Shown piece by piece: positions 25,883 through 34,230 of a DNA stretch of 64,000 bases. Each line of letters starts with the position of its first letter. Within the stretch, counting starts at the first letter, position 1. Position numbers and translations under genes: made by a program. The DNA comes from JBLHKS01 sp047620505 (GTDB taxonomy: Bacteria > Verrucomicrobiota > Verrucomicrobiia > Verrucomicrobiales > DEV007). A model generated the notes under the pieces. It saw only the letters and a program-made list of their open reading frames with translations, had not been told where the DNA came from and ran no database searches. The stretch lies in contig JBLHKS010000008.1 of the NCBI GenBank assembly GCA_047620505.1, forward strand, positions 20,238-84,237, read 5' to 3'.

Positions 25883-27958
25883 GTGCGCTCCCTTGCAATT
25901 TTCATCGTCACCGCATCGCTGATCGGCCTGGTCAGTTGCGACAATTCAACTCGTGCCGACCGAGCAGCTGCTGACGGTGTCCTCCTGCTCGGCAACGGTG
26001 CCGAACCGAAGGCGCTCGACCCACATCTGATCCAGAGCGTCGGCGACAGCAACCTCATGATCGCCCTGTTTGAGGGGCTCGTCAGCTACGACAAGGACAG
26101 CGACCTGACCGATGCCCCGGGGGTGGCGGAGACCTGGGAGCACACCGACGATTTCAAAATTTGGACGTTTCACCTGCGGAAGGACGCGAAGTGGTCGGAT
26201 GAGGCGGCTTCGCCGGTCACGGCTCACGATTTCATCTACGGACACCGGCGGATTCTGACGCAGAAGCTCGGCTCGCCCTACGCGTCGATGCTCTACTACC
26301 TGGTTAACGCCAAGGCTTATAACGAGAACGATTACACCTTTTTCTTGTTCGGTCAGGAGGACGATGATTCGCCGGTGGACTGGAAAATTCTGGAGACGGT
26401 CGATCGAACCGGCATGGAGAAAATCGAGGAGGTGCCGGCTTTGAAAGATTGTGGTCTCGACGGTCGACGGCTTGGCGAGTTGCTGGAAAGTGCCGATGAG
26501 TTCGAGTGGCCGAAGGAAATTGCGGAGGAAAAGCGGCCTGCGATCGCGGCGGCGGTCGAGGCATTCGGCAAGCGGCCCAAGTTTAACCAGACCGGGCTGA
26601 ATCACCTCGCGATCGATGACTTGGAGGAGCTGCAGGCGGACCCCGCGCTCTTCCTTTGGCCGGAAGCCGTGCCAGCAGCTGCTCGCGAAAAAATCATCGC
26701 GCGCCTCCTCGAATTTAAAGAGGGCGAAGAGAAAAAGGGTGGCCAACGGCTCTGGGAAATCGCAAATGTCGGGGCGAATGCGCTCGACGATTACACGATC
26801 CAATACACCCTCGACCTCCCTGCCGATTTTTTCCCGTCCGTCCTCAAACACGCGACCTGGCTGCCAGTCCACCGCCCGACGATCGAGAAATGGGGCAATG
26901 CCGAGGAAGAGGGCGAGTTCGCCGCGATGACAAAGCGATTCAGCCTCTGGCAGCGTCCAGGAAATCACGTTAGCAACGGGCCGTTTCAGCTGAAATCCTG
27001 GCGGGTGAACCATTCGGTCGTCGTCGAGCCCAATCCAAATTACTGGGATCGCGAGACGGTGAAGCTGAACGAAATCTGGTTCCTTCCGCTCAACCACGAG
27101 GCCACCGAAGAGCGAATGTTTCGTGATGGACTGGTCCACGTGACCTACGCCGTGCCTGCAAATGTTCGGAATTGGTACGCCGAGGAAAGAACGGACGTTC
27201 TCCGACGCGAACCGTACGCGGGAAGCTACTTTTATCGGATCAACATTGGCGAAAAATGCGAAATACCGGCGCTGAAAGACAAGCGAGTGCGCAAAGCGTT
27301 GGCGCTGGCGATCGATCGTCAGGCGCTGACCAAAAACGTAACCCTTGGCGGCGAGCAGTCAGCTACCGGATTTTCCTTCCCGATCGGCTTGTACGAGCCG
27401 CCGAATCGAATCAAGTTTGACCCGAAAGAAGCGCGGAAACTCCTGGCCGAGGCCGGTTTTCCCGATGGCGAGGGTCTTCCCAGGATCGAAATCAAGATCA
27501 ACACCCAGGAAACTCACCGCGCAATTGCCGAGTCCATCCAGGCCATGTGGAAAGAGCACCTCAACATCAAAGCGTCGATCGACAACCAGGAATGGAAAGT
27601 TTACCAGGAATCGGTCTACAACCAAGAATATCAGATCGCGCGAAGCGGCTGGATCGCGGATTTCATGGACGCAACGACCTATCTCGACATGTGGCGGACC
27701 GGCGACAGCAACAACAACACAGGTTGGGGCAACAAAGATTACGACCGACTGCTTCGCGAAGCTGCAGTTGAGACTTCACCCGAAGCGCGACGGGCGAAAA
27801 TGGTCGAAGCTGAGGAAATTCTTCTCGATGAGCTGCCGATGATCCCGATTTACTGGTACACGCGAGTCTACCTGATCGATCCGCGAGTCCAGAACTGGAA
27901 TCCGCTGGTCCTCGACAAGCGCGACTACAAACATGTCTGGCTGGACCCCTCGAAGTAG
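25883..27958 (+). CDS. Second peptide-binding lipoprotein, OppA-like (SBP family 5), with an insertion
   Basis: A 691-residue binding protein. It starts with GTG at 25883, and a signal peptide with lipobox-like LVSC precedes Cys20. The OppA core is clear: GNGAEPKALDPHLIQSV, FHLRKDAKWSD, VTAHDFIYGHRRIL and the late NNTGWGNKDYDRLL. Between about residues 150 and 285 lies a helical, charged stretch (starting near DDDSPVDWKILE) where ordinary OppA has only a short loop, so the protein is about 130 residues longer. The gene is divergent from the permease operon, and it probably supplies that importer with a second specificity (inferred). Palindromes at 25963 and 26674 encode AAA. Confidence 0.9.
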   Translation: MRSLAIFIVTASLIGLVSCDNSTRADRAAADGVLLLGNGAEPKALDPHLIQSVGDSNLMIALFEGLVSYDKDSDLTDAPGVAETWEHTDDFKIWTFHLRKDAKWSDEAASPVTAHDFIYGHRRILTQKLGSPYASMLYYLVNAKAYNENDYTFFLFGQEDDDSPVDWKILETVDRTGMEKIEEVPALKDCGLDGRRLGELLESADEFEWPKEIAEEKRPAIAAAVEAFGKRPKFNQTGLNHLAIDDLEELQADPALFLWPEAVPAAAREKIIARLLEFKEGEEKKGGQRLWEIANVGANALDDYTIQYTLDLPADFFPSVLKHATWLPVHRPTIEKWGNAEEEGEFAAMTKRFSLWQRPGNHVSNGPFQLKSWRVNHSVVVEPNPNYWDRETVKLNEIWFLPLNHEATEERMFRDGLVHVTYAVPANVRNWYAEERTDVLRREPYAGSYFYRINIGEKCEIPALKDKRVRKALALAIDRQALTKNVTLGGEQSATGFSFPIGLYEPPNRIKFDPKEARKLLAEAGFPDGEGLPRIEIKINTQETHRAIAESIQAMWKEHLNIKASIDNQEWKVYQESVYNQEYQIARSGWIADFMDATTYLDMWRTGDSNNNTGWGNKDYDRLLREAAVETSPEARRAKMVEAEEILLDELPMIPIYWYTRVYLIDPRVQNWNPLVLDKRDYKHVWLDPSK

Positions 27959-27986
27959 AAATTTCGGAACGGGGCCAGCCTCAGAA

Positions 27987-28418
27987 TCAGCCAGCAGCTG
28001 CCGCCATCGAGACGTCGTCGCTGCTGGCTTTGATGTCATCGAGCAACGCGACGAATTGATCCGAAAGGGTTCGGAGAGTCGAAAAAGTATTGTAAAGCGG
28101 ATGGTCCGGAGCGGCGTCCATCTGCATCAGCTCGCTGAAACCCTTCACAACCGCGATCAAATTTCGCATGTCGTGCCGCACGTCCTTGTTCGCCATCGGA
28201 TTCGGGGCGATCGAGCCGGAGGCAACCGTATTAAGGCAGCTTTGCATCAAGTTCTGGATCTTGCCGAGAATGTTCGCGCTGGTGTCGACGACGTAGCCGA
28301 TATGTTCGTCTCCGAACTCGGCGGTGTGCGCCGGAAGAAGCGCTGCGTGCTGCTGCATTTGCTGGGTCAGGCCCGCGAGCTGATGCAGGACGTGAGGAAT
28401 TGGGTCGTTTGAACTCAT
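27987..28418 (-). CDS. Stand-alone histidine phosphotransfer-like (DHp-like) small protein
   Basis: A 143-residue soluble helical protein. The segment KDVRHDMRNLIAVVKGFSEL near residues 78-97 resembles the phosphoacceptor helix of histidine kinases (H-D-x-R-N followed by a hydrophobic helix), with His82 as the candidate phosphosite. No ATP-binding kinase domain follows. It may be a phosphotransfer or kinase-dimerisation module working with another kinase; this is inferred from the motif alone. The ATG at 28418 is preferred over a TTG two codons earlier. A good sigma-70-type promoter lies about 39 bases upstream in an AT-rich patch. A near-match of the iterated palindrome (27993) encodes part of the AAAA tail. 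Confidence 0.6.
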   Translation of the reverse strand: MSSNDPIPHVLHQLAGLTQQMQQHAALLPAHTAEFGDEHIGYVVDTSANILGKIQNLMQSCLNTVASGSIAPNPMANKDVRHDMRNLIAVVKGFSELMQMDAAPDHPLYNTFSTLRTLSDQFVALLDDIKASSDDVSMAAAAG

Positions 28419-28456
28419 GATCAAGGTGGATAGTGGAAGTTACGTAAACTCCAATA

Positions 28457-28485
28457 TTTATAGTATTTAAATATAAATTTTGCAA
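28457..28485 (-). promoter_or_regulatory. Sigma-70-type promoter for the DHp-like protein gene
   Basis: Read on the minus strand there is TTGCAA (28485-28480), a 17-base spacer, then TATAAA (28462-28457). Both hexamers are one base off consensus and the spacer is ideal. The surrounding 45 bases are almost all A and T in an otherwise GC-rich window. Transcription would start about 30 bases before the ATG at 28418. Confidence 0.6.
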
Positions 28486-28639
28486 ATATAAATCCCTCCT
28501 GAAGGTCTGATGCTTCCAAAAGCGCTCAGTCACCTCTCGTTTTGTCAGGGAAATTTTGGACGCGGCAGCTGGAAATCAGTATGACGAAAAATTGTGTGGG
28601 CAGCCGCTGACGAGTCCGAAATTGCCGCTATCAGCTCAC

Positions 28640-28671
28640 AAAAAAACGCGGAGGACATTTCGTCCCCCGCG
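28640..28671 (-). terminator. Rho-independent terminator of the lipoprotein gene
   Basis: On the minus strand a 10-pair stem with one mismatch (arms at 28671-28662 and 28656-28647) encloses a 5-base loop and is followed by seven T. It lies 36 bases beyond the stop codon of the lipoprotein gene at 28707. The stem is almost all GC pairs, so this is a strong candidate. Confidence 0.75.
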
Positions 28672-28706
28672 CTTGGAAAAATCTAATTTCTCGGTCGATC
28701 CCAGAA

Positions 28707-29456
28707 TTAATTCCCGCCACTTCTGCGGCCTTTGCCAGCCTGCGGAGCTTGGCCACGTCTCGAAACGCCGCTACGCCCCATACCTTCGATCACGTCCTCC
28801 GTGATGTCCTTGAGCTGATCATCAGCCCTGTTATAAAGCGCGGGCGGATCCGCTTTCAAAAAGTGCACTCCCTTCTCTTCATCTTTTCGCGTCAGGCGGC
28901 CTCGGGACCAGACCGTCCCGCCGTTCGATCGCTTCAGACGCACATCGCGCAACTCCACAGAGTGCGAGACCTCGGTCGTCGCCCCCGAAGTAGCAGCTGC
29001 TCCGACCGCCGCCCCCGCAAGGCTGGCTGCCGCGGCTCCGATAATCACAGTGTTCTCGGCTTTGCGATTGACCCGTCCCGTCGCGTTGTAATCCTGGATC
29101 GTGCCCGTAAGGACGTAGTCAGCGTCACCGCCCTGACCAGGGTAGTAGACTTTTTCAAAAAGTCCGCTGTGATCGATGTGCCGGGCGACCTGCTTCGAAA
29201 CACCAGGCGCAATTTGTCCGCCCGGGTAGCCTTCACGACCGTTCACACGCCAGACGTCGTCTCCGATCCGCACATTGATCTTCTCATCCCGCGGCGAGCG
29301 ATCTTTAAAAGTTTCAACCCGCAGACTCCCCGGAATGTGGCTGCGGCCCCACTTGTCTTCTTCAGTAAGGGAGTAGCTGATCTGATGGGAGCAGGAAGAG
29401 AGGCCCAGTGCCGCCAAACCGGCCAAAAGCAGCGAAATTTGATGAATCGTTTTCAT
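28707..29456 (-). CDS. Predicted lipoprotein of unknown function with a glycine/alanine-rich hydrophobic segment
   Basis: A 249-residue protein with a signal peptide and lipobox LSSC (Cys22), so it is probably membrane-anchored outside the cytoplasm. The middle (DADYVLTGTIQDYNATGRVN) resembles outer-membrane lipoproteins that bind partners through a CsgG- or GNA1162-like fold, but no family could be fixed. Residues 137-158 (IIGAAAASLAGAAVGAAATS) form a glycine-zipper-like hydrophobic stretch. The C-terminus is basic and low in complexity (GQAPQAGKGRRSGGN). The gene stands alone and is followed by a strong terminator. The palindrome at 28992 encodes AAA within the hydrophobic stretch. Confidence 0.7.
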   Translation of the reverse strand: MKTIHQISLLLAGLAALGLSSCSHQISYSLTEEDKWGRSHIPGSLRVETFKDRSPRDEKINVRIGDDVWRVNGREGYPGGQIAPGVSKQVARHIDHSGLFEKVYYPGQGGDADYVLTGTIQDYNATGRVNRKAENTVIIGAAAASLAGAAVGAAATSGATTEVSHSVELRDVRLKRSNGGTVWSRGRLTRKDEEKGVHFLKADPPALYNRADDQLKDITEDVIEGMGRSGVSRRGQAPQAGKGRRSGGN

Positions 29457-29645
29457 AAATGGGAAGTATCAGAGTTTCTGAATGACCCGGATTCTAAAAA
29501 GAAAAATGACTATAGTCAATAGAATGAATTCGCGAATCTGACCAAACTTGGCCAAATTGCGTCAAGAAAGCGAGAAAAATTTTGCGGAAGCAGTTTTCGC
29601 TCATTTCTCCTAAGTAGTTGGTTGTGAACGAAAGTGATGGGCAAA

Positions 29646-29713
29646 GTAGTGGTGGCTTCCAGCCGCCATTGGCCGCTCAGCGAGGATGCGCGGCGGCTGG
29701 AAGCCACCGCTAC
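29646..29713. repeat. GTAG-headed inverted REP pair (BIME-like)
   Basis: Two 22-base arms, 29646-29667 and 29692-29713, are inverted copies of each other with one mismatch and are separated by 24 bases. Each arm begins with GTAG at its outer end and can fold by itself (7-pair stem around TCC). This matches the layout of repetitive extragenic palindromes handled by RAYT transposases, which carry a 5' GTAG or GTGG. It lies in the 362-base gap between the lipoprotein gene and the TetR gene; the rest of that gap shows nothing else. Confidence 0.65.
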
Positions 29714-29818
29714 AGAGCCGCAGAGCAACAACACCCAGGAATTGCACGCGGCTGAATTTTAATGACTGGCAGTTCTTTAATTCTGGACACTCTGTCAGGG
29801 TGGTTGAACCTTTCCAGA

Positions 29819-30487
29819 ATGAGCCCGGCCGAAAGCGGCAAAAACTGGAAACGAGCGCGCAGCCCCGAACAAATCGAGGTTCGCCGAAAATCGATCCTGT
29901 CAGCAGCTGCTGAACTTCTTGATTCTGGAGGAATCGAGGCTGCTGGCCTGTCGGCGATTGCGCGGAAGGCTGGGCTGTCGAAGGCCAATCTATATCGCTA
30001 TTTTGAGAGCCGCGAGGCGATTTTGATGAAGCTGCTGATCGAGGAACTTCGCGCCTGGTCCGATGATTTTCAGCGCGAACTGGCCGAGGCTCCCGGTCGA
30101 CGCAATTTGGAGGATCTCGCGGATTTGCTGGGCGGATCGGTCGCCCGTCGGCCGCGTTTTTGCCTGCTTTTTGCCTCGATGGCCGTCGTGCTTGAGCAGA
30201 ACCTGAGCATCGAGGCCGTTTCTGCCGGTAGGAGAGAATTGAAGGATCAACTTTCAGAGCTGGTTCTCCCGCTCAGCGAAGCCGTCCCGGAATTAAGTGA
30301 CTCCCAGTTACTTGAATTTCTGTCGATGCACTCAGTCTTTCTAGCGGGCCTCTGGCCTACGGCAAATCCACCCAAAACAATTCGCTTGGCTCTTGAAAAT
30401 CCGGAACTCACTGAGCTGTCCGTGAAATTCGAGTCGCGAATCGCAGCCCACGCCTTGGTGCTTTTGCGGGGGCTTGAGGCGAGTTGA
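29819..30487 (+). CDS. TetR/AcrR family transcriptional regulator
   Basis: A 222-residue repressor-type protein. The N-terminal helix-turn-helix is seen as ILSAAAELLDSGGIEAAGLS followed by AIARKAGLSKANLYRYF and ESREAILMKLL, the standard TetR layout. The C-terminal ligand domain is divergent, as usual for the family. The ATG at 29819 is preferred over one 57 bases upstream because the extra residues look non-coding. The target is unknown. The next gene is convergent, so no regulated operon is obvious, and a target within the upstream gap is possible. The palindrome at 29902 encodes AAA in helix 1. Confidence 0.88.
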   Translation: MSPAESGKNWKRARSPEQIEVRRKSILSAAAELLDSGGIEAAGLSAIARKAGLSKANLYRYFESREAILMKLLIEELRAWSDDFQRELAEAPGRRNLEDLADLLGGSVARRPRFCLLFASMAVVLEQNLSIEAVSAGRRELKDQLSELVLPLSEAVPELSDSQLLEFLSMHSVFLAGLWPTANPPKTIRLALENPELTELSVKFESRIAAHALVLLRGLEAS

Positions 30488-30501
30488 GAGGTCGCAACTC
30501 G

Positions 30502-32859
30502 CTATTTTCGCAGGAAAATTTCGCTCGTGACCACTAACTTGAGCAGATCCCGAAAGCCCAGATCAGGCTTGCTTGCGATTCGATCAATTTCCTTCCGGTC
30601 GCTCGCCTCCATCGTTCGACCGGTCGCGTAGGTGAGAATCTTCGTAGTCAAATTCCGCGAAAAGAGGTCGAAGTCGCGAGTCAATATTTCCTTCAGACCA
30701 GCGATGTCTTGGAAATCCTCGCCGCTCGGCATTTTGCCAGAAGGATTGATCTGATGGCCGGATTCGTAGCTCGTTCGCCAACTTCCAGTCGCATCAAAAT
30801 TCTCCAGCGCGAAACCGAGCGGATCGATTTTTTTATGGCAGTCGTTGCACGACTCGACCGTCCGGTGCTTGGCGTAGAGCTCGCGAATCGTCAGCTCGCC
30901 TCGGGCATCCGGCTCGGGAATTTCCACATCGGGCGGGGGAAGCGACGGCGGGGTTCCAAGCAGGTTTTCGAGAATCCAAATCCCGCGAATGACCGGAGAA
31001 GTGTCGACGCCGTTGGCTGACGCCGTGAGCACGGAAGTCTGGCCCAGCAAACCGCCCCGATGATCGATTCCGGCCAGCGAAACTCGTTGGAATTCAGCGG
31101 TCGTGTTCACTTTTCCGGCTAAGCCGTAGTGACGAGCGAGATTCGCGTTAAGGAATGCGAAATCCGAGTCGAGGAAGGTCGAAATCGGAAGGTTCTCAGT
31201 CAGCAGCTGCTGGACGAATTTCGTCGTCTCGACAACCATCGCTTCGTCGATTCGATTCCGATGATATTCGAAAAACTTCATCGGATCCGGGGCCATCTCG
31301 ACGGTGTTGTCGAGCTTCAGCCACGCCCAGACGAAGGACTCGATGAACTCGTTGGCCTGCTCGTCGGCAAGCAAGCGTTCGAGCTGATTTTCAAGGATCG
31401 CCGGATCCCGCAGCCGCCCGTTTTTTGCATCTGTCAGGAGCGCCTCATCCGGCATCGTGTTCCAGAGAAAATAGGACAGTCGAGAAGCAATTGCGTAGTC
31501 GTCCAGCTCACCTTCGGGCTCATCGAGATAGAGAAAACGCGGCGAGCAGAGAATCGCTTCGATCGCCGTCCGCACGCCTTCCGGACTGGTCTCGGCAAGC
31601 CTCCGATACGGGCCGATTTCCGCCTCGGTGACCGGCCGGCGAAACGCGCGCTCCGCGAATTGACGAAGATCCTCGCCGTAGACGATTTTCTGGCTCCGCG
31701 GTGGCCATTCTTCGTAGTGAGGACCGGTTTCGAGCAAATCGTGAATCACGATTCGAGGACCGTCGACGGCTTCCAACCGGTCGAGCAGCAACTTTCCGTA
31801 AGTGCCGTTCTGATCCCTTTTCGGCAACTCCCTGAACGCCTCGAGATCGAAATCCGGATCGACAAGCAGGATCGGATCCGTCACTCCGAAGTATCCATTT
31901 CCGAAACCCACTTCAACGCGCCAGCCTTTCGGAAGCCAGAGGCGCTTTTCGATTTTTTGCCGCTCGTTGTCGGGCAGATCGTAAGCCGCCACGAGATGCC
32001 GAGGCCGCGTTTGAATCTGGGACGTCGCGTTCGGCGCGGTCAGGTAAATTTCGAAACGATGAAGATCCTCGGGACGGTAAACCTGGTAGTCGTCTCGCTT
32101 CTGAACGCTGAAAGCCTCGGCCAAATTTCCGCGCCCCTTCGACTCGACTTCGAACGTGAAATCGTACCAGCCGTCGTGCGTCGCGCCCTGACGGCAATTG
32201 ATGAAATTCTGCCCGCGCGGATCGCCTGACGCTCGCTCATCATTTTGATAGAGCACGATGTAATCGCGTTCCGGATCGTTACCGGGCGCCTTCCAGTTCA
32301 GAGCGCGGGATTTCGTTGCGCGATGCGTGAACGTCTGCGCTTCCGGCATCTCGCCCTCGAAAGTCGCACGATCGACCGCCTTTCGCGCGACCTTCAAATA
32401 TTGCCGAAGCAGGAAATCCGACATCTGCAGGGTTTCGCCGAGATTGTCGAAGCCTTCCTCTTCGTCATCAGCCGGAAACGCCTCGGTTGGATCTTCGACA
32501 AACGTGTCGATGAGAAGGAGATCGCGGAGCGAATTTCGATACTGCGCTCGATTGATCCTTCGAAGCACGACCTGCTTTGGCTTAGCAGCCTGTGAGACTC
32601 GTTCCTTGGCAATCGCGATCACCGCCTTCAAATCAGCAGCTGCTGGCTGAGGCTCGTCCTCCGGCGGCATCTCTGCGAGATCGAGCCGGTCGGCAATTTC
32701 AAGCCAGATCTCAGGATCGGTCGGCAACGAATCAAGCCGAAGATCGCCCTTCTGTTTTTCGGCGCCGTGGCACTTCGTGCAGTGCTGATTGAAAAACGCG
32801 GTCGGCTCAACCGCCAACGCAAAAACTGGCAGCAATGTCAGGATCAGAATCGTTTTCAT
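30502..32859 (-). CDS. Secreted haem-binding DUF1587/DUF1592/DUF1588/DUF1585 protein
   Basis: A large PVC-type protein of about 785 residues with a signal peptide. A single c-type haem motif, CTKCH, lies at residues 27-31 and precedes the DUF1587 region (LRRINRAQYRNSLRDLL). DUF1592 and DUF1588 follow, the latter with a second Cys motif, ESCNDCHKKIDPLGFALENF. DUF1585 is at the C-terminus (TKILTYATGRTMEASDR). The start is ATG at 32859, sharing its first base with the stop of the upstream DUF1552 gene. Such pairs are common in Planctomycetes and Verrucomicrobia. Polysaccharide breakdown with an oxidative step is often suggested, but no reaction is proven. Palindromes at 31202 and 32635 encode QQLL and AAA. 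Confidence 0.9.
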   Translation of the reverse strand: MKTILILTLLPVFALAVEPTAFFNQHCTKCHGAEKQKGDLRLDSLPTDPEIWLEIADRLDLAEMPPEDEPQPAAADLKAVIAIAKERVSQAAKPKQVVLRRINRAQYRNSLRDLLLIDTFVEDPTEAFPADDEEEGFDNLGETLQMSDFLLRQYLKVARKAVDRATFEGEMPEAQTFTHRATKSRALNWKAPGNDPERDYIVLYQNDERASGDPRGQNFINCRQGATHDGWYDFTFEVESKGRGNLAEAFSVQKRDDYQVYRPEDLHRFEIYLTAPNATSQIQTRPRHLVAAYDLPDNERQKIEKRLWLPKGWRVEVGFGNGYFGVTDPILLVDPDFDLEAFRELPKRDQNGTYGKLLLDRLEAVDGPRIVIHDLLETGPHYEEWPPRSQKIVYGEDLRQFAERAFRRPVTEAEIGPYRRLAETSPEGVRTAIEAILCSPRFLYLDEPEGELDDYAIASRLSYFLWNTMPDEALLTDAKNGRLRDPAILENQLERLLADEQANEFIESFVWAWLKLDNTVEMAPDPMKFFEYHRNRIDEAMVVETTKFVQQLLTENLPISTFLDSDFAFLNANLARHYGLAGKVNTTAEFQRVSLAGIDHRGGLLGQTSVLTASANGVDTSPVIRGIWILENLLGTPPSLPPPDVEIPEPDARGELTIRELYAKHRTVESCNDCHKKIDPLGFALENFDATGSWRTSYESGHQINPSGKMPSGEDFQDIAGLKEILTRDFDLFSRNLTTKILTYATGRTMEASDRKEIDRIASKPDLGFRDLLKLVVTSEIFLRK

Positions 32860-34130
32860 CACGCCAATCCGTTGAAGGTTCCAAGGCTCCGATTGAAGTA
32901 ATCCTGCTCTGCGCCCATCCGCTGGAGCATGCTCAAAAACAAATTACACAGCGGTTGTTTCCGCTGGCCATCGATGTGCTGGCCGTGCTTAAAACCACCT
33001 CCAGCGAGGATCATGGGAAGGTTATCGTTGCTGTGACGGCTGCCGCTTCCGAGGCCAGATCCAAACAACAACTGGGTCGAGTCCAGCATCGAGGATCCGT
33101 CTGGCTGCTTCGTCGTTTTCAGCCGCTCGATGAAATTGGCGATGTTCGTCATCAGGAATTTTTCGACAATCGCAAGTTGGCTTAGCTTGCCTTCACGCTG
33201 GCCGTGATGAGAGATCGTGTGGTAACTTTCGGTCACTCCGTCGAGGCCCCAGTTGCAGTTCTCGACCGACATCGAAACCACGCGGGTCGAGTCCGTCTGC
33301 AACGCCAAAAACATCAGGTCCAACCAGATCTCTACGAGATTGCCGCCAAGATTTTCATCGCGAGCGCCTTCGCCGACTTTCTTCAATGCTGGATCGTCGA
33401 CAGCCGGCTTGGGTCGATCGATCCAGGCCTCGGCGAGTTCGAGCTTCCTCTCCGTCTCACGAATCGATGTAAAATATTCTTCTAACTTGTGTTGATCCTC
33501 ACTGCCGAGCTTCGTTCTGAATGACTTCGCGTCCTCCGACACAGCATCCAGAATGCTGCCGCTTGAATCCAGCGACGCGCGTTCGAATTTCCGTTGCTCC
33601 TCCGAGTCATCGACGAACATCAGCCGAAACGCATCGCTCGGCTTCTCGACCGCCGGAACGCGGACGCCCGTCCGAGTGAAGCTCATCCCATCTTGCCAGA
33701 AAACCAGCGACGGAAAACGCGTCAGGTGCCCGAGCAGCTCAGCCGCCCGTTGGTCAATCGTGATATTGCCATCCGGATAAGCCGCGCGCTCCGTGCTCTT
33801 CACGCCGCTCAAAAGCGCGTGGTTCGCCGCATGCCCGCCGCGGACGTCGTGATCCAGATTCGAGAAAACGGTGAAGTCCGATTTCAGCGCTCGCAGCGGC
33901 TCCAGTGTCGGCGGCAACTCGTAATCCGCGCCAGCAGCTGCTGGATGAAATTGATCGACGACCATCCCGAACGGCACCGAAATTGTCGCAAGGCGCGCCG
34001 CCTGACTGACTTGCTCGACCGCTTCACTCGACCGCGGCAGGAGCGATTCCATGAACGGCAGCGCGATGCTGACGCCGGCACCATGAAGGAGCGTTCGGCG
34101 ATTGATAGGGGCTTTGGATTTGAAGTTCAT
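32859..34130 (-). CDS. DUF1552 protein with twin-arginine-like signal
   Basis: A 423-residue partner of the DUF1592 protein. The ATG at 34130 gives an N-terminus KAPINRRTLLHGAGVSIALP, which fits a Tat signal. An in-frame extension upstream is basic and unlike the family. Family segments seen are FPSLVFWQDGMSFTRTGVRV and LLFGSGLGSGSRHSNDNLPM. It is translationally linked to the DUF1592 gene (TGATG junction), and the two probably act together outside the cytoplasm (inferred). Its upstream region is shared with the divergent esterase gene at 34231. The palindrome at 33933 encodes AAA. Confidence 0.9.
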   Translation of the reverse strand: MNFKSKAPINRRTLLHGAGVSIALPFMESLLPRSSEAVEQVSQAARLATISVPFGMVVDQFHPAAAGADYELPPTLEPLRALKSDFTVFSNLDHDVRGGHAANHALLSGVKSTERAAYPDGNITIDQRAAELLGHLTRFPSLVFWQDGMSFTRTGVRVPAVEKPSDAFRLMFVDDSEEQRKFERASLDSSGSILDAVSEDAKSFRTKLGSEDQHKLEEYFTSIRETERKLELAEAWIDRPKPAVDDPALKKVGEGARDENLGGNLVEIWLDLMFLALQTDSTRVVSMSVENCNWGLDGVTESYHTISHHGQREGKLSQLAIVEKFLMTNIANFIERLKTTKQPDGSSMLDSTQLLFGSGLGSGSRHSNDNLPMILAGGGFKHGQHIDGQRKQPLCNLFLSMLQRMGAEQDYFNRSLGTFNGLA

Positions 34131-34230
34131 TCTGGAGCGAAAGCGAAAGTTTCTATGCGGCATTAGCGCGTCGAGTCCAAATCTGCCGTCTTTTTTCTGC
34201 GGCGCGCGCAAAATTCGTTTTAGGTCCGGA

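Noticed and set aside
25946..27139. Open frame of 397 codons antisense to the OppA-like gene
   Set aside because: The OppA-like protein has a signal peptide and family motifs along its length; the antisense product has none.
31129..32229. Open frame of 366 codons antisense to the DUF1592 gene
   Set aside because: It is a mirror of codon structure in a well-supported gene and has no recognisable motif.
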